64,000 nt of DNA from positions 62,001 through 126,000 of the forward strand of contig NZ_LZTA01000006.1 of the NCBI RefSeq assembly GCF_001665875.1. The letters are read 5' to 3'. Made by a program: the position numbers and the translations under genes. Below, one piece after another: positions 1 through 11,556 of this stretch. Position 1 is the stretch's first letter. Every line of letters starts with the position of its first letter. This DNA comes from Mycobacterium sp. 852002-40037_SCH5390672. Lineage in GTDB: Bacteria > Actinomycetota > Actinomycetes > Mycobacteriales > Mycobacteriaceae. The notes beneath the pieces are model-generated. The model was not told where the DNA came from and searched no databases. It worked only from the letters and a program-made list of their open reading frames with translations.

Positions 1-3000
1 GTCGCGGCCCAGCCGGGCGAGGTCGGCGGCGTCCAGTCCGCCGGTCATGGCGCTGGTCTGATCCCACAGTCCCCAGGCCAGCGAGATCGCCGGCAGCCCG
101 TGCGCTCGCCGATGTGCGGCCAGCCCGTCCAGGAACGAGTTCGCCGCCCCGTAGTTGCCCTGGCCCGACGAGCCCACCAGCGCGGCCATCGACGAAAACA
201 TCACGAAGGCAGCCAGATTCAGGTCTCGGGTCAACTCGTGCAGGTTCCAGGCCGCGTCGACCTTTGCCCGCAGCACCGCATCGATGCGCTCGGGTGTCAG
301 CGAGGTGACCATCGCGTCGTCCAGCACGCCGGTCGCGTGAATCACGCCCGACAGCGGTCGCTGCGCCGAAATGCCGGCGATAACCTGCGCCAGCGCCGCC
401 CGATCGGCGGCGTCGCACGCCACCACGCGCGCCCGGGCTCCGGCGGCTTGCAGCTCGGCAATCAACTCGGCGGACCCGGGCGCGTCCGGACCGCGCCGGC
501 TCAGCAGCACCAAGTCTTCGACGCCGTGGTGCGCCACCAGGTGACGAGCCAACGTCGAACCCGCCATGCCGGTTCCGCCGGTGATCAGCACGGTGCCCGC
601 GCCCAGCCCGGCACCCGGCCCAGAAGGCAGCGTCATGACGACCTTGCCGATGTGGCGAGCCTGGCTCAAGTACCGCAGCGCGGTACGCGCGCGTCGCACG
701 TCAAAGGTCGTGACCGGCAACGGCTCCAGCACCCCGGCGTCGAACAGTCCGGCGAGCTCCACCATCCACTGATGCATCCGGGGACGGCCGGGCTCGAACA
801 GGTCGAAGGCGCGGTACCGGACACCCGGGAACTCCTGGGCCACCACACCCGGGTCGCGGATGTCGGTCTTGCCCATTTCCAGGAACACGCCGCCGGGAGC
901 GACGAGCCGCAGTGAGGCATCGACGAATTCGCCGGCCAGCGAGTCCAGCACCACATCCATGCCGCGCCCGCCGGTGACCGCCCGGAACTTCTCCTCAAAT
1001 TCCAAACTTCGCGAATCCGAGATGTGGTCATCGTCAAAGCCCATGGCCCGCAACGTGTCCCACTTGCCGCGGCTCGCCGTCGCGAACACCTCCAGGCCCA
1101 GATGCCTGCCCAGCTGAACCGCGGCCATCCCGACGCCACCGGCGGCGGCATGCACCAGCACCCGCTGTCCGGGCTTGACGTCGGCCAGGTGGATGAATGC
1201 CATGTACGCGGTGGTGAAAACCGCTGAGATGCCGGCGGCTTCGGCATACGACCAGTCGGCGGGCTTGTGCTGCAGCAGGCGGACGTCGCCGGGCACCAGC
1301 GTGCCGCTGCCATCGGGGAAGAAGCCGTACACCGAATCACCGACCGCGAACTCGGTGACCCCCGGCCCGACTTCGACCACCACGCCGGCACCTTCGCCAC
1401 CGAGCAGGGCGTCGTGGGTGAACATGCCCAGGGTGATCATGACGTCGCGGAAGTTGGTGGCGATGGCGCGCAGGGCCACCCGAACCTGGCCGGGCTCCAA
1501 CGCGGCGCTCGCGTTGGGAACGGGCTCCAACTGCAGGTTTTCGAAGGTGCCCGCGCTGCTGATGCCGAGCCGCCAGGGACCGTCCGCCGGGGGCGTCATG
1601 ATGCCGTCGACCGCGCGGTTGCCGTGCACTCGTGCGGTGTAAGCCTTGCCGTCGCGCAGCATCACCGTGGGCTCGCCCACCGCGAGGACGGTCGCTATCG
1701 CGCTATCATCAAGCGCCGCATCAGAATCCACCAGCACGATCCGGCCGGGATGCTCGGTTTGCGCCGACCGGACCAGCCCCCAGACCGCAGCGCCGGCAAG
1801 ATCGGGGACGTCCTCCCCCGCCAACCCCATCGCGCCCCGGGTGGCGACGATCAGCACTCCGGAGTCATGCTCGGTCAGCCACGACTGCACGGCCGCCAGC
1901 GCCCGATGCGTACGCTCATACGTTCCTGAGACCGGATCTTCGCCCGCGTCAACGGATTCGAATACCTCGTGCACGGGCGGCTCGGTGTTGACGGTCGCCG
2001 ATGCGGCCGGTGACCACACCACCTCGAACAGCCGGTCCGGGCCCGAGGCCGAGACCGCCGCGCGGAGCTGCCGCTCGCTCACGGGGCGCGCGACCATCGC
2101 GCGCACCGACAGCACAGGCAGACCGAGTCCGTCGGCCAGCTCGATCGACACCGCTGCGGAGGCCGCCGACGCTGTAGCCGGCGCGATGCGCGCACGTACC
2201 GCCGACGCGCCGGCGGCGTGCAACGACACGCCCTGCCAGGAGAACGGCAACACGACTTCGCCGGGCTGACCGGCGATGTGGTGGCTGACGATCAGTGCGT
2301 GCATGGCCGCATCCAGCAACGCCGGGTGGACGCCGAAACCGTTGATGCCGCCGGCGGCGTCGGGCAGCCGGACCTCGGCGAACACCTCGTCGTCGCGCAC
2401 CCACGTCGCGGTCAAACCCTGGAAAGCAGGGCCGTAGCCGTAGCCGCGCGCGGCCAGCTGCTCGTAGCCGTCGGCAGCGTCGACCTTGACGGCTCCCGGC
2501 GGCGGCCACGCCGACAAGTCCGCACCCGGCTCGACCGAGCCCGTGCTCAGCGTTCCTTCGGCGTGGCACGCCCAGCCGGAGCCGGTGTCGGGACGCGAGA
2601 AGATCGACACCCCGCGCCGGCCGGATACCTCGGCGGGACCCACCACCACTTGCACGGCAACCGATCCCGACCCGGAATCCTTGCCCGGCAACATCAACGG
2701 CGCCTGCAGCGTCAGTTCGTCGACGGTCGAACACCCGACTTCGTCACCGGCGCGAATCGCCAACTCCACAAAGCCGGATCCGGGGAACACGACCGCATCG
2801 GACACGGTGTGGTCGGTCAACCAGCCCTGCAGGCTCGGCGACAGGCGGCCCGTCAGCACCACCCCGCCAGATGCCGGCAGCTCGACAACCGCACTCAACA
2901 GTGGGTGCTCGCTGGCGCCCTGCCCCAGGCCCGAGGCGTCGGCCGTGATGCCTTCCCCGGAGAGCCAAAACCGGCGCCGGTCAAAGGCATACGTCGGCAG

Positions 3001-5670
3001 CTCGACGAACCCGGCGCCGTCCAGCGCACCGCGCCATCGCACGTTCACCCCCGCGACAAACGCAGCGGCAGCCGAGGTCAGGAATCGTTCGAGTCCGCCG
3101 TCGTCGCGGCCCAGGGTGGGGATGACGATGGCCTCGGTGTCGTCACCGCCGTGGTCGTTGACGGTGTCCTCGATGCCCGCCACCAGGGCCGGGTGGGGAC
3201 TGGATTCGATGAACGTCCGGTACCCGTGCTCACACGCGCTGCGCACCGCCTGGTCGAACTGCACCGTCTGACGGATGTTGCGATACCAGTAATCAGCATC
3301 CAAACCTGCCGTGTCCAAACGGTTTCCGGTCACCGTGGAAAAGAACGCGATGCGCGAGGACCGCGGCTCGATACCGGACAACACCTCCGCAAGGTCACCG
3401 CGGATCGCCTCGACCTCAACGGAGTGCGAGGCGTAGTCCACGTCGATTCGCCGGGTCCGCAGCTCGAGGTCGGCGCAGAAGCCGACGAGCTCGTCGAGCG
3501 CGGCCACCTCACCCGACACCACGACGGCCGCGCGGCCGTTGACTGCGGCGATGCTGACTCGACTGCCGTAGGGCGCCAACAACTCTCGGGCCCGCTCGGT
3601 GCTGCAGGCAATGGACAGCATGCCACCGGGGCCGGCCAGCGACGTCAGCAACTTGCTGCGCAACGTGACCACCCGGGCGGCGTCGTGCAACGACAGCGCG
3701 CCGGCGACGTAAGCGGCGGCGATCTCACCCTGCGAATGCCCGATCACCGCATCCGGATTCACCCCGACCGACTTCCACAGCTCGGCCAGCGACACCATCA
3801 CCGCAAAGAGCACCGGCTGCACGACGTCGACGCGGTCGGATCCCGGGGCACCGGGGGCGCCCCGGAGCACGTCGGTGAGCGACCAGTCGACGAATTCGGC
3901 GAAGGCCTCTTCGCATTCTCGGATCTGTTCTGCGAATACCGGTGCGGTATCCAGCAATTCGACAGCCATACCCAGCCATTGGGAGCCCTGGCCGGGGAAG
4001 ACGAACACGGTCTTGCCCGCCGGCGTCGCGGTGCCCCGAATGACCGATCCGGTCGGGTCATCGTCGGCCAGCTCGTCAAGCCCGGCCAGCAGCCGGTCGC
4101 GGTCACCGCCCACAACGACCGCGCGGTGCTCAAATGTCGCGCGACCCGCCAACGACCACCCGACGTCGGCGACGTCCAGATCACCGTGCGCACGAACGTG
4201 TTCGGCCAACCGAGCCGCCTGCGCCGCCAACGCCGACGGCGATTTCGCCGACACCACCCACGGAACCACCGGCCGCGCAGGCCCGGCCTCCCGCACCGGC
4301 TCCAGCGGAGCGGCCTCCACGATGACGTGCGCGTTGGTGCCGCTGATGCCGAACGACGACACGCCCGCCCGGCGCGGGCGCTCGGCCCGCCAGGGCTGCG
4401 CCTCGGTCAGCAACGACACCGCACCCGCCGACCAGTCGACGTGCGGGCTCGGCGCATCCACATGCAGCGTCGGGGGCAGTGTCTCGTGGCGCATCGCCTG
4501 CACCATCTTGATCACGCCGGCCGCCCCCGCGGCAGCCTGCGTGTGGCCCATGTTCGATTTGATCGAACCCAGCCACAGGGGCTCGCTGCGATCCTGCCCG
4601 TAGGTCGCCAGTAACGCCTGCGCTTCGATCGGGTCACCCAAGGTGGTTCCGGTGCCATGGCCCTCGACGACATCCACGTCGGCCGCCGTCAATCCGGCAT
4701 TGGCCAGCGCCGCACGCACCACCCGCTGCTGCGAGGGACCATTGGGCGCCGTCAACCCGTTCGAGGCGCCGTCCTGATTGACCGCCGAACCCCGCACCAC
4801 CGCCAGGACCGGGTGCCCCAGCCGCTGCGCATCCGACAGGCGCTCCACCACCAGGATGGCGCCCCCCTCGGACCAGCCCACGCCATCGGCCGCACCCGCA
4901 TACGCCTTGCACCGGCCGTCGGGCGCCAATCCGCGGTGCCGGCTGAACTCCACGAAGACCGTGGGCGTGGCGTTCACGGTCGCACCGCCGGCCAGGGCCA
5001 GGTCGCACTCGCCGGTACGCAGCGACTGGACGGCCATGTGCAACGCCACCAGCGACGACGAACACGCCGTGTCCACCGACACCGCCGGGCCCTCCAGCCC
5101 CAGCACATAGGACACCCGCCCCGAGGCGACGCTGGAGGTCATGCCGGTCAGCCGGTAGCCCTCGATCTCCTCGGCGAGCATGCCGTAACCCTGAACGATG
5201 AGCCCGGCGAACACCCCGGTGGCGCTGCCGCGCAGCCCGCTGGGGTCAATCCCGGCCCGCTCCAACGCTTCCCACGACAATTCGAGCAGCATCCGATGTT
5301 GAGGATCCATCGCGAGCGCCTCGCTGGGCGCGATGCCGAAGAAGGCCGGATCGAAGTCGGCGACACCGTCGACGAAGCCTCCGGTGTTCACATAGCACTT
5401 GTGACGTGCGTCGGGGTCCGGGTCGTACAGGCCCGCCACATCCCAGCCGCGGTCGGTGGGAAACTCCGAGATCACGTCGCGGCCGTCGGCGACCATTTGC
5501 CACAGCGCCTCCGGGCTGTCCACGCCTCCCGGGAAGCGGCAGGACATACCGACGATGGCGATCGGCTCGTTGGACCGTTCCAGCAGGGTACGGTTGGTGC
5601 GCTTCAGGCGCTCAACCTGGACCAGCGCTTTACGCAGCGCTTCGGTCGCATGCTGGAGTTGATCAACCAT
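1..5670 (-). CDS. pks12: Type I polyketide synthase Pks12, first module (3' end outside window)
   Basis: The frame is open from an ATG at 5670 to the left edge (1890 codons, no stop), so the C-terminal part is missing. A short N-terminal docking helix ([16 protein letters not shown]) precedes a ketosynthase with active-site Cys203 in DTACSSS. Next come an acyltransferase with Ser646 in GHSQGE, a dehydratase around residues 920-1100, an enoylreductase with a Rossmann motif ([12 protein letters not shown]), and a ketoreductase (TGGTGMAGS, then [15 protein letters not shown]) near the cut end. This KS-AT-DH-ER-KR order and the N-terminus match M. tuberculosis Pks12 (Rv2048c). That enzyme has two complete modules and makes the mycoketide chain of mannosyl-phosphomycoketide antigens. 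The DH motif reads H954-x3-D958-x4-P, with Asp in place of the usual Gly. rbpA and the ppm1 region follow upstream as in M. tuberculosis. Confidence 0.96.
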   Translation of the reverse strand, partial: MVDQLQHATEALRKALVQVERLKRTNRTLLERSNEPIAIVGMSCRFPGGVDSPEALWQMVADGRDVISEFPTDRGWDVAGLYDPDPDARHKCYVNTGGFVDGVADFDPAFFGIAPSEALAMDPQHRMLLELSWEALERAGIDPSGLRGSATGVFAGLIVQGYGMLAEEIEGYRLTGMTSSVASGRVSYVLGLEGPAVSVDTACSSSLVALHMAVQSLRTGECDLALAGGATVNATPTVFVEFSRHRGLAPDGRCKAYAGAADGVGWSEGGAILVVERLSDAQRLGHPVLAVVRGSAVNQDGASNGLTAPNGPSQQRVVRAALANAGLTAADVDVVEGHGTGTTLGDPIEAQALLATYGQDRSEPLWLGSIKSNMGHTQAAAGAAGVIKMVQAMRHETLPPTLHVDAPSPHVDWSAGAVSLLTEAQPWRAERPRRAGVSSFGISGTNAHVIVEAAPLEPVREAGPARPVVPWVVSAKSPSALAAQAARLAEHVRAHGDLDVADVGWSLAGRATFEHRAVVVGGDRDRLLAGLDELADDDPTGSVIRGTATPAGKTVFVFPGQGSQWLGMAVELLDTAPVFAEQIRECEEAFAEFVDWSLTDVLRGAPGAPGSDRVDVVQPVLFAVMVSLAELWKSVGVNPDAVIGHSQGEIAAAYVAGALSLHDAARVVTLRSKLLTSLAGPGGMLSIACSTERARELLAPYGSRVSIAAVNGRAAVVVSGEVAALDELVGFCADLELRTRRIDVDYASHSVEVEAIRGDLAEVLSGIEPRSSRIAFFSTVTGNRLDTAGLDADYWYRNIRQTVQFDQAVRSACEHGYRTFIESSPHPALVAGIEDTVNDHGGDDTEAIVIPTLGRDDGGLERFLTSAAAAFVAGVNVRWRGALDGAGFVELPTYAFDRRRFWLSGEGITADASGLGQGASEHPLLSAVVELPASGGVVLTGRLSPSLQGWLTDHTVSDAVVFPGSGFVELAIRAGDEVGCSTVDELTLQAPLMLPGKDSGSGSVAVQVVVGPAEVSGRRGVSIFSRPDTGSGWACHAEGTLSTGSVEPGADLSAWPPPGAVKVDAADGYEQLAARGYGYGPAFQGLTATWVRDDEVFAEVRLPDAAGGINGFGVHPALLDAAMHALIVSHHIAGQPGEVVLPFSWQGVSLHAAGASAVRARIAPATASAASAAVSIELADGLGLPVLSVRAMVARPVSERQLRAAVSASGPDRLFEVVWSPAASATVNTEPPVHEVFESVDAGEDPVSGTYERTHRALAAVQSWLTEHDSGVLIVATRGAMGLAGEDVPDLAGAAVWGLVRSAQTEHPGRIVLVDSDAALDDSAIATVLAVGEPTVMLRDGKAYTARVHGNRAVDGIMTPPADGPWRLGISSAGTFENLQLEPVPNASAALEPGQVRVALRAIATNFRDVMITLGMFTHDALLGGEGAGVVVEVGPGVTEFAVGDSVYGFFPDGSGTLVPGDVRLLQHKPADWSYAEAAGISAVFTTAYMAFIHLADVKPGQRVLVHAAAGGVGMAAVQLGRHLGLEVFATASRGKWDTLRAMGFDDDHISDSRSLEFEEKFRAVTGGRGMDVVLDSLAGEFVDASLRLVAPGGVFLEMGKTDIRDPGVVAQEFPGVRYRAFDLFEPGRPRMHQWMVELAGLFDAGVLEPLPVTTFDVRRARTALRYLSQARHIGKVVMTLPSGPGAGLGAGTVLITGGTGMAGSTLARHLVAHHGVEDLVLLSRRGPDAPGSAELIAELQAAGARARVVACDAADRAALAQVIAGISAQRPLSGVIHATGVLDDAMVTSLTPERIDAVLRAKVDAAWNLHELTRDLNLAAFVMFSSMAALVGSSGQGNYGAANSFLDGLAAHRRAHGLPAISLAWGLWDQTSAMTGGLDAADLARLGRD

Positions 5671-6086
5671 CACAAACCTCGCCTAACCTTCACCTGACGA
5701 CGTTCGGCCGTCTTTGACCGCCGGATGCGGTTCTCGCCGAGTCACGGAATTGCTGCACGAGGCGACGTCGTTTCCCGTTCGACCAGCGTCGTGCCGCTCT
5801 GGAACCAAGAATGTTGCTGGTGAGTATGGCCAACTCCGACAGGATTTCAAAACGTCCGCTGCTCCCGGCTGCTACGGGAGGACCGGCATGGAGGGGTGCG
5901 CCGCGCCGCGCAAAGAAGATGTGACGCCGGATGCCCGGAGTGCTCGCTGGACAGCGGCGCGCTGTAGACATGGCCCGACGTCCATGGCGCGACTGTACCC
6001 GGCCAGCCATAGCCGGTGGTCAGGCGCATGTCGTGAAACGTTGGGCGCAACGTCGGATCCGGTCCGGTCCGGTCCGGTTGGCGCGG
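5671..6086. other. Intergenic region upstream of pks12
   Basis: A 416-bp stretch between the pks12 start and the stop of the small zinc-finger gene. I see no ORF with family features here. It should hold the pks12 promoter, but I cannot place it. A short run of three GGTCC pentamers lies at 6061-6075. Confidence 0.6.
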
Positions 6087-6440
6087 TCACACACCCGCCC
6101 GGCGCCAGCCGTCGGCCGCCCTGGCGGCTTGGATCAGCGCGTCACATAGCTGGCGTAGCTCGGTGGCGGCAGCACCTTCGTCGACCGCCGTGGCAACGTC
6201 CTCGGCCGCGCACCGCACCTGGTAGACGCGATCCGACAGGTCGGCCGCTTCGTCGGCCGACAGCACCACCGCGTCGTCAGGCACGGCTGCCGCGCCGTTC
6301 CGGTTCAGCAAGGCCCGTTGTTCGTACGCCCGCTGTCGGCACGACTGCCGGCAGTACTGGCGGCGACGGCCCATTCCCGCATCGGTAACGTCTCGACCGC
6401 ACCAGCGACAGGGCTGCGGGCGGGTACGGCGGCGGCTCAC
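6087..6440 (-). CDS. Small putative zinc-finger protein, Rv2049c-like
   Basis: 117-aa protein from a GTG at 6440. The N-terminus is basic and cysteine-rich: CRWCGR near residues 11-16 and YCRQSCRQRAYEQR near 29-42. The CxxC and CxxxC pairs fit a treble-clef or zinc-ribbon nucleic-acid-binding fold. The rest is a predicted helical, acidic region with no recognised family. It sits between pks12 and rbpA like Rv2049c of M. tuberculosis, which I recall as shorter. Function unknown. Zinc binding is inferred from cysteine spacing only. Confidence 0.7.
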   Translation of the reverse strand: MSRRRTRPQPCRWCGRDVTDAGMGRRRQYCRQSCRQRAYEQRALLNRNGAAAVPDDAVVLSADEAADLSDRVYQVRCAAEDVATAVDEGAAATELRQLCDALIQAARAADGWRRAGV

Positions 6441-6619
6441 GCCTGCCGACTTTAGTCGGGTTTTCCCGGCGATCCCGGTATCATGGATGGTCGCGTCGCG
6501 TATGCCGGCTTTGGCCGGGAACTGCGCAGATCGCCGCAGCGTTTGCTAACTGAAGAGATCTCACCGGATCGCAGTAAGGGAGCCGGAGAGCTCCAAGAAG
6601 ACCTAAAGGAGTAGCAGCC
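6441..6619 (+). promoter_or_regulatory. rbpA upstream region with strong RBS
   Basis: 179 bp between the divergent zinc-finger gene and rbpA. A TATCAT hexamer at 6479-6484 could be a -10 box. A strong Shine-Dalgarno (AAAGGAG, 6605-6611) lies 8 nt before the rbpA ATG. No convincing -35 was found, so the promoter assignment is tentative while the RBS is clear. Confidence 0.45.
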
Positions 6620-6955
6620 ATGGCTGATCGTGTACTGAGAGGCAGTCGCCTCGGAGCCGTGAGCTACGAGACTGACCGCAACCACGACCTTGCGCCGCGT
6701 CAGCTCGCGAAGTATCGCACCGAGAACGGCGAGGAGTTCGAGGTTCCCTTCGCCGACGACGCCGAAATCCCCGGCACCTGGCTGTGCCGCAACGGCCTGG
6801 AGGGAACCCTGATCGAGGGCGACCTGCCCGAGCCGAAGAAGGTGAAGCCACCGCGGACGCACTGGGACATGCTTCTGGAACGCCGCTCTGTCGAGGAACT
6901 CGAAGAACTGCTCAAGGAGCGCCTCGAGATCATCAAGACCCGCCGTCGGGGCTGA
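6620..6955 (+). CDS. rbpA: RNA polymerase-binding protein RbpA
   Basis: 111-aa protein that binds RNA polymerase and group 1/2 sigma factors and stabilises the open complex in actinobacteria. It starts MADRVLRGSRLGAVSYE, the conserved RbpA N-terminal tail. A beta-barrel core (residues ~25-70) follows, then a basic linker (PKKVKPPRTHWDMLLERR) and a C-terminal sigma-interacting helix (VEELEELLKERL). Length and sequence match M. tuberculosis Rv2050. The start is fixed by AAAGGAG just upstream. It is transcribed opposite to its neighbours and is probably monocistronic. Confidence 0.98.
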   Translation: MADRVLRGSRLGAVSYETDRNHDLAPRQLAKYRTENGEEFEVPFADDAEIPGTWLCRNGLEGTLIEGDLPEPKKVKPPRTHWDMLLERRSVEELEELLKERLEIIKTRRRG

Positions 6956-6986
6956 CCCGCGGGTTTAGCCGGGGCCGGACCGCTTA

Positions 6987-7793
6987 CTAGGTGCGGTTGT
7001 CGGCTCTGGTGGCCCGGACACCCGACCGCCGGCCCTGGACACCCCAGCGGGTGACTTTGACCAGGGCTTCGCGGATGTTGGATCCGCTCATCTTGGACAC
7101 GCCGAGTTCGCGCTCGGTGAAGGTGATGGGCACCTCGGCGATGGTGAACCCGTTGCAGATGGTGCGCCAGGTCAGATCGATCTGGAAGCAGTAACCCTTG
7201 GAGTCCACGCCGTCGAGGTCGATCGCTTCGAGCACTTCGCGACGGTAGGCGCGGTAGCCGGCGGTGATGTCGTGTACGCCGATGCCGAGCGCCAGCCGGG
7301 CGTAGGTGTTGGCCGTCCAGGACAAGGCCCAGCGCCGCCACGGCCAGTTACGCACCGTGCCGCCATCGACGTAGCGCGACCCGATGGCCAGATCGGCGCC
7401 GGCGTCGACGGCATCCAACAGGCGGTGCAGCTGTTCGGGCGCGTGGCTGCCGTCGGCGTCCATTTCGACCACCACCGCGTAGTCACGGCTCAACCCCCAG
7501 GCGAAGCCCGCCAGATACGCCGCGCCCAGGCCGTCCTTGGCGGTGCGGTGCATCACATGCGTGCGACCCGCATCGGCCACCGCCAGCTCCTCGGCGAGCT
7601 CACCGGTGCCGTCGGGGCTGCTGTCGTCCACCACGAGCAGGTGCACGTGCGGGCACGCCGCTTTGAGCCGCCGGTGGATGACCGGAAGGTTCTCCAGCTC
7701 GTTGTAGGTAGGGATGATCACCAAGACGCGCTGGCTGGGACGATTGCCCGGGACTTGGGGCGCCGGCTGGCCGGTGGTCATGTAGCTCCTCAT
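6987..7793 (-). CDS. ppm1: Polyprenol monophosphomannose synthase (GT2 domain)
   Basis: 268-aa family 2 glycosyltransferase. It transfers mannose from GDP-mannose to polyprenol phosphate, supplying the donor for lipomannan, lipoarabinomannan and protein mannosylation. Visible motifs are [10 protein letters not shown], the metal-binding DAD within [10 protein letters not shown], and [12 protein letters not shown], all typical of dolichol-phosphate mannose synthases. There is no C-terminal membrane domain. The ATG overlaps the stop of the upstream lnt gene (ATGA, 7790-7793), so the two are translationally coupled. In M. tuberculosis Rv2051c both activities sit in one polypeptide. Here they are separate, as I recall for M. 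smegmatis. An alternative start is Met5 at 7781. Confidence 0.95.
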   Translation of the reverse strand: MRSYMTTGQPAPQVPGNRPSQRVLVIIPTYNELENLPVIHRRLKAACPHVHLLVVDDSSPDGTGELAEELAVADAGRTHVMHRTAKDGLGAAYLAGFAWGLSRDYAVVVEMDADGSHAPEQLHRLLDAVDAGADLAIGSRYVDGGTVRNWPWRRWALSWTANTYARLALGIGVHDITAGYRAYRREVLEAIDLDGVDSKGYCFQIDLTWRTICNGFTIAEVPITFTERELGVSKMSGSNIREALVKVTRWGVQGRRSGVRATRADNRT

Positions 7794-9868
7794 GTGTCGC
7801 CCGAACGGAAAGAGTGTCGGCCGTCCTTGTCGGTGTCGTCAGTCGACGTGGTGTGTCGGTGTGCGGTCCCGCCCTCGTCGGGCGCAGTGTCTGAGTCGTG
7901 CCCGTCGGGCGGGGGGTTGCCCGGGATCGCACCGGCCCCCTTCGATTGACGTGTGGACTTGAGACGAATCGAACGCGGGAACCATCCATTGTGCCGTATC
8001 CCGGCCAGAATGACCGCCCCGGCCGCGAGCACCATGACCCATTGCAGCAGCGGCGCCCACCGGGTCGCCGGAGTCAGCCTGGTCTTGAGGCGTACCTGCA
8101 TGTCCAGATATGCGGGCTGGAAGAAGTCGGTGCGTGCCAACTCGCCGCCGTCGGGGGCGATGACGGCGCTGATTCCCGTGGTGCCGGCCACCACCACGTA
8201 ACGGTCGTGCTCGACGGCCCTGACCTTGGCAAACGCCAGCTGCTGCTCACTCATCGTCTTGTTGAAGGTGGCGTTGTTGGCCGGCACGGCCAGCAGCTGC
8301 GCACCGCCGAGCACCGCTTGTCGCGGCACCCGGTCGAAGATCACTTCCCAGCAGGTGGCGACGCCGACCGGCACCCCTGCGATGTGCACCACATCGGAGC
8401 CCTGACGGGGCACGAAGCTTCCGGCGCGGCCCGCGAAGCCGGACAGGTGCTTGAACAACCACGGCATCGGCAGGTACTCGCCGAACGGCTGCACGATTTC
8501 CTTGTCGTGGCGGTCGGCCGGGCCGGTGGCCGGATTCCACACGATCATGGTGTTGGTGTAGTTCGGATCCCCCGGCGGGCGTCCCGGCACTTCGAGCACG
8601 CTGCCGATGAGGATCGGAGCGCCGATGGCCGCCGCGGCCTGCGATATCGCCAGCGCGGCGTCGTTGTTGACCAGCGGATCGATGTCCGACGAGTCTTCGG
8701 GCCAGATCACGAATTGCGGTTGGGGGGCGGCCCCGGCCCGCACGTCTTCGGCCAGCCGCAGGGTCTCGCGGACGTGGTTGTCCAGCACCGCGCGCCGCTG
8801 TTCGTTGAACTCGAAGCCCAGCCGCGGGACGTTGCCTTGGACCGCCGCGACGGTGACCGGCGGCTCGCCACCCGACCCGGTACCGGCGTGACGCACCTGC
8901 GGCCAGACGATGACCGATGCGAACAGCACCAGACAAATGCAGATGCCGGGCAGGACCACCGCGGGCGGCGCCGGGTCGGGGTGCGCCGGATCCTCGACGC
9001 CGACGGCCTGGGGCGTCGGGTGACCGGAATGCCACCACTTCACGATCTCCAGCGCGATGGCCGTCGCACTGAAGCCCACCAGCACGATCGCCATGGACAG
9101 CAGCGCAACACCGCCGAGCTGGACCAGCGGCAGGAACGGACCATGCGTCTGACCGAATGCCACCGAGCCCCAGGGGAAGCCGCCGAACGGGACGATCGAC
9201 TTGAGCCACTCCTGAGCCGCCCATACCAGCGCGAACCAGATGGGCCAACCGGGCAGCCGGCGGACGGTGACGGCGCACAGGCCGAAGAGGGCGGGAAACA
9301 GCGCCGACACGGTCGCGAGCGCGATCCACGGGATGGGGCCGACCAGGAGCCCGACCCACGGCAGCAGCGGCAGGTAGAACGCCAGCCCGAACAGGAACGC
9401 GTAACCCAGGCCGCCCGCCGGCGTGGTCGCGGGGTGCGTGAGCACCCACGCCAGCAACGCGGCGCCCACCACGGCGCCCCACCACCAGTTCAGCGACGGG
9501 AAGCTGGCGCAGAACAGTAAGCCGCCCATCACCGCGCAACTCAGCCGGGTCAGGCGGGGCAGCAGAGCGGCCTGGGCGCCGGGCAGCCGCGCGATCACCG
9601 CGGCCACCAGCCCGGTCAGCGCACCACGCGCCGTCGCCCCCACCCGGTCGCCCAACCGCGCCCCGGCAGGCGGGCGTTCGTCGGTAGATCCCGACTCCGC
9701 GGAGTCCCCGGGCTCGGGGTGGACATCGGCCGGCGGGTCGTCGCGGTCCGATTCGGCCTCATCGCTGATGGGATCGGTGTCAGGCCGCTCGGAGAAATCC
9801 TCGCCCATCGCGTCGCCCTTACCGCTGTGGTCCTCGGGCTTGGCACCGCCCGACCAGTCCTCAGCCAT
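7790..9868 (-). CDS. lnt: Apolipoprotein N-acyltransferase
   Basis: Integral membrane enzyme that adds the third acyl chain to the N-terminal Cys of lipoproteins. A charged, disordered N-terminus is followed by about seven hydrophobic segments. The nitrilase domain then carries the Glu-Lys-Cys triad: Glu in [11 protein letters not shown], Lys in [12 protein letters not shown] and Cys in [11 protein letters not shown] last TM segment and a polar tail close the protein. I chose the ATG at 9868 (692 aa) because it overlaps the upstream stop by only 8 bp. The frame is also open from 9916 (708 aa). It corresponds to the N-terminal domain of M. tuberculosis Ppm1 and overlaps the separate mannosyltransferase gene. 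Confidence 0.94.
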   Translation of the reverse strand: MAEDWSGGAKPEDHSGKGDAMGEDFSERPDTDPISDEAESDRDDPPADVHPEPGDSAESGSTDERPPAGARLGDRVGATARGALTGLVAAVIARLPGAQAALLPRLTRLSCAVMGGLLFCASFPSLNWWWGAVVGAALLAWVLTHPATTPAGGLGYAFLFGLAFYLPLLPWVGLLVGPIPWIALATVSALFPALFGLCAVTVRRLPGWPIWFALVWAAQEWLKSIVPFGGFPWGSVAFGQTHGPFLPLVQLGGVALLSMAIVLVGFSATAIALEIVKWWHSGHPTPQAVGVEDPAHPDPAPPAVVLPGICICLVLFASVIVWPQVRHAGTGSGGEPPVTVAAVQGNVPRLGFEFNEQRRAVLDNHVRETLRLAEDVRAGAAPQPQFVIWPEDSSDIDPLVNNDAALAISQAAAAIGAPILIGSVLEVPGRPPGDPNYTNTMIVWNPATGPADRHDKEIVQPFGEYLPMPWLFKHLSGFAGRAGSFVPRQGSDVVHIAGVPVGVATCWEVIFDRVPRQAVLGGAQLLAVPANNATFNKTMSEQQLAFAKVRAVEHDRYVVVAGTTGISAVIAPDGGELARTDFFQPAYLDMQVRLKTRLTPATRWAPLLQWVMVLAAGAVILAGIRHNGWFPRSIRLKSTRQSKGAGAIPGNPPPDGHDSDTAPDEGGTAHRHTTSTDDTDKDGRHSFRSGDT

Positions 9869-11471
9869 GGACGACAGCGCCCCGATGCACCGTTCGCCGG
9901 CACCGCGGCAGCGCATTGTCGCGACCTAATCGCGGCAACGCGGGCACGCGGGAACGCGGGTCCGTCGACCAGCGCTGGACGGTGTCGCGCGGGACGTGCA
10001 CCTCCAGGTCCCCGGCATCCCAGATGACGTACGAGGCCGGCGCTCCTGGCACCAAGGTGCCGGTCTTGCCGTCGCGGACACCGGCCGCCCGCCAGCCGCC
10101 GCGGGTGGCGGCGGCAAACGCAGCCCGCGCCGAGACCCCGCTGCCGGGGGTGCGGTGATTGACCGCCGCGCGCACGCTGACCCACGGGTCGAAGCCCGTG
10201 ACCGGGGCGTCGGAACCTAACGCGAGGGGCACGCCTTGGGATGCTAACAGCGCAAAGGGGTTGAGCCGACTGCCTCGCTGGGCACCGAGCCGCTGCGCGT
10301 ACATGCCGTCGGGGCCACCCCAGAGTGCGTCGAAATTGGGCTGCACGCTGGCGATGACGCCCCACTGGCCGAGTTTGACGGCCTGATCTGCGCTGACCAT
10401 CTCGACGTGCTCGAGGCGGTGCCCGCAGCGCGCGACGGCGACCGGCCCGAGGTCGGCGACGACGCGCTCGAGGGCATCCACCACGGTCGCGACCGCGGCG
10501 TCCCCGATGACATGGAATCCCGCTGTCACTTCGGCCTGCGTGCATGCCCGCACGTGCGCCTCGACGGCGTCGGAATCCAGATAGCAGGTTCCGGTGTGCT
10601 CCGGCGCGTCGGTGTACGGCGCCTGTAGCCAGGCGGTGCGTGACCCCAGTGACCCATCAACGAACAGATCACCGGCCAGCCCGTGGGCGCCGGTCGTCGC
10701 CATCAGCTCGCGCGCGTGCGCGGGGCTGCTCACCGGCTCACCCCAATACCCGATCACCTCGACGCCATGATCGAGGGCCCGCAACTGCAGCCAGTCGTCG
10801 ATTCCGCCGATCTCGGGTCCGGCGCATTCGTGCACAGCGACGATGCCCGCCGCCGCGGCGGCCCCCAACGCTGCAGCGCGGGCTTCGGCGAGCTGTTCGA
10901 CCGTCAGCAGGTCCCGGGCGACGGCTCGCACCAGGTGGTGCGCGTCGCCGATCAGCGGCCGCTCGGCGCTGAAGCCGGCCGCCCCCGGCAGCTCCGCGAC
11001 CAGCCGTCGTAGGCCCGTCGACGCGAGCGCGGAGTGCACGTCCACACGAGCCAGGTAGGCGGGCCGATCACCGAGGACGGCGTCCAGGTCGGTGGTGCTG
11101 GGCGGGGTGTGCTCCGGCCACGACGTTTCATCCCAGCCGTGCCCCCACACCGGCTGGCCGGGATGGGCGGCGGCATAGTCGGCGACCATCCGCAGGCACT
11201 GTGCGTGCGAGGCCGCCGCGCGCAGGTCGAGCCCGCTGAGCGTCAATCCGGTGGCGGTGAGATGGATGTGACTGTCCACGAAGCCGGGCGTCACGAAACC
11301 GCCTTGGAGGTCTTCGACGTCGGAATCGGGAAACAGGCGGCGGCCGACCTCGTCGCCGCCCAGCCATGCCACGACGCCGTCGCGGACGGCCATCGCGGTC
11401 GCGTCGGGTTGGGCCGGGCTGTGCACCCGGCCGTTGACCAGCAGGGTCACCGGAGCGGGACTAACGAGCAC
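9861..11471 (-). CDS. Amidohydrolase family protein (YtcJ-like), Rv2052c-like
   Basis: 536-aa metal-dependent hydrolase. A small N-terminal beta domain leads to the metal-binding HxH in VDSHIHL (residues ~64-70). A TIM-barrel follows with downstream His motifs ([18 protein letters not shown]) and the late Asp in LGSDAPV. This is the arrangement of YtcJ/amidohydrolase-3 enzymes. The substrate is unknown. The GTG start at 11471 gives an N-terminus typical of the family. The stop overlaps the start of lnt, and fxsA lies upstream on the same strand, so the genes may be cotranscribed. The position matches Rv2052c. Confidence 0.85.
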   Translation of the reverse strand: MLVSPAPVTLLVNGRVHSPAQPDATAMAVRDGVVAWLGGDEVGRRLFPDSDVEDLQGGFVTPGFVDSHIHLTATGLTLSGLDLRAAASHAQCLRMVADYAAAHPGQPVWGHGWDETSWPEHTPPSTTDLDAVLGDRPAYLARVDVHSALASTGLRRLVAELPGAAGFSAERPLIGDAHHLVRAVARDLLTVEQLAEARAAALGAAAAAGIVAVHECAGPEIGGIDDWLQLRALDHGVEVIGYWGEPVSSPAHARELMATTGAHGLAGDLFVDGSLGSRTAWLQAPYTDAPEHTGTCYLDSDAVEAHVRACTQAEVTAGFHVIGDAAVATVVDALERVVADLGPVAVARCGHRLEHVEMVSADQAVKLGQWGVIASVQPNFDALWGGPDGMYAQRLGAQRGSRLNPFALLASQGVPLALGSDAPVTGFDPWVSVRAAVNHRTPGSGVSARAAFAAATRGGWRAAGVRDGKTGTLVPGAPASYVIWDAGDLEVHVPRDTVQRWSTDPRSRVPALPRLGRDNALPRCRRTVHRGAVVHG

Positions 11472-11556
11472 TATCGGTCACAGGCCAAAACTACGTGCAA
11501 CTGTTGCGATGGCGATAACGGTCAGCGGAAGAACGGCGACGGTCCGTCGCGCCGCG

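Noticed and set aside
2218..4614. Long plus-strand frame (798 codons) opposite pks12
   Set aside because: It is antisense to a strongly supported polyketide synthase, is Arg/His/Gly-rich, and has no family motif. Long shadow frames are expected at this G+C.
6061..6075. Three GGTCC pentamers as a regulatory repeat
   Set aside because: Too short and too close to background GC-rich slippage to assign a function.
7898..9520. Long plus-strand frame opposite lnt
   Set aside because: It is antisense to a gene with an intact catalytic triad and shows only low-complexity Arg/Gln/His text.
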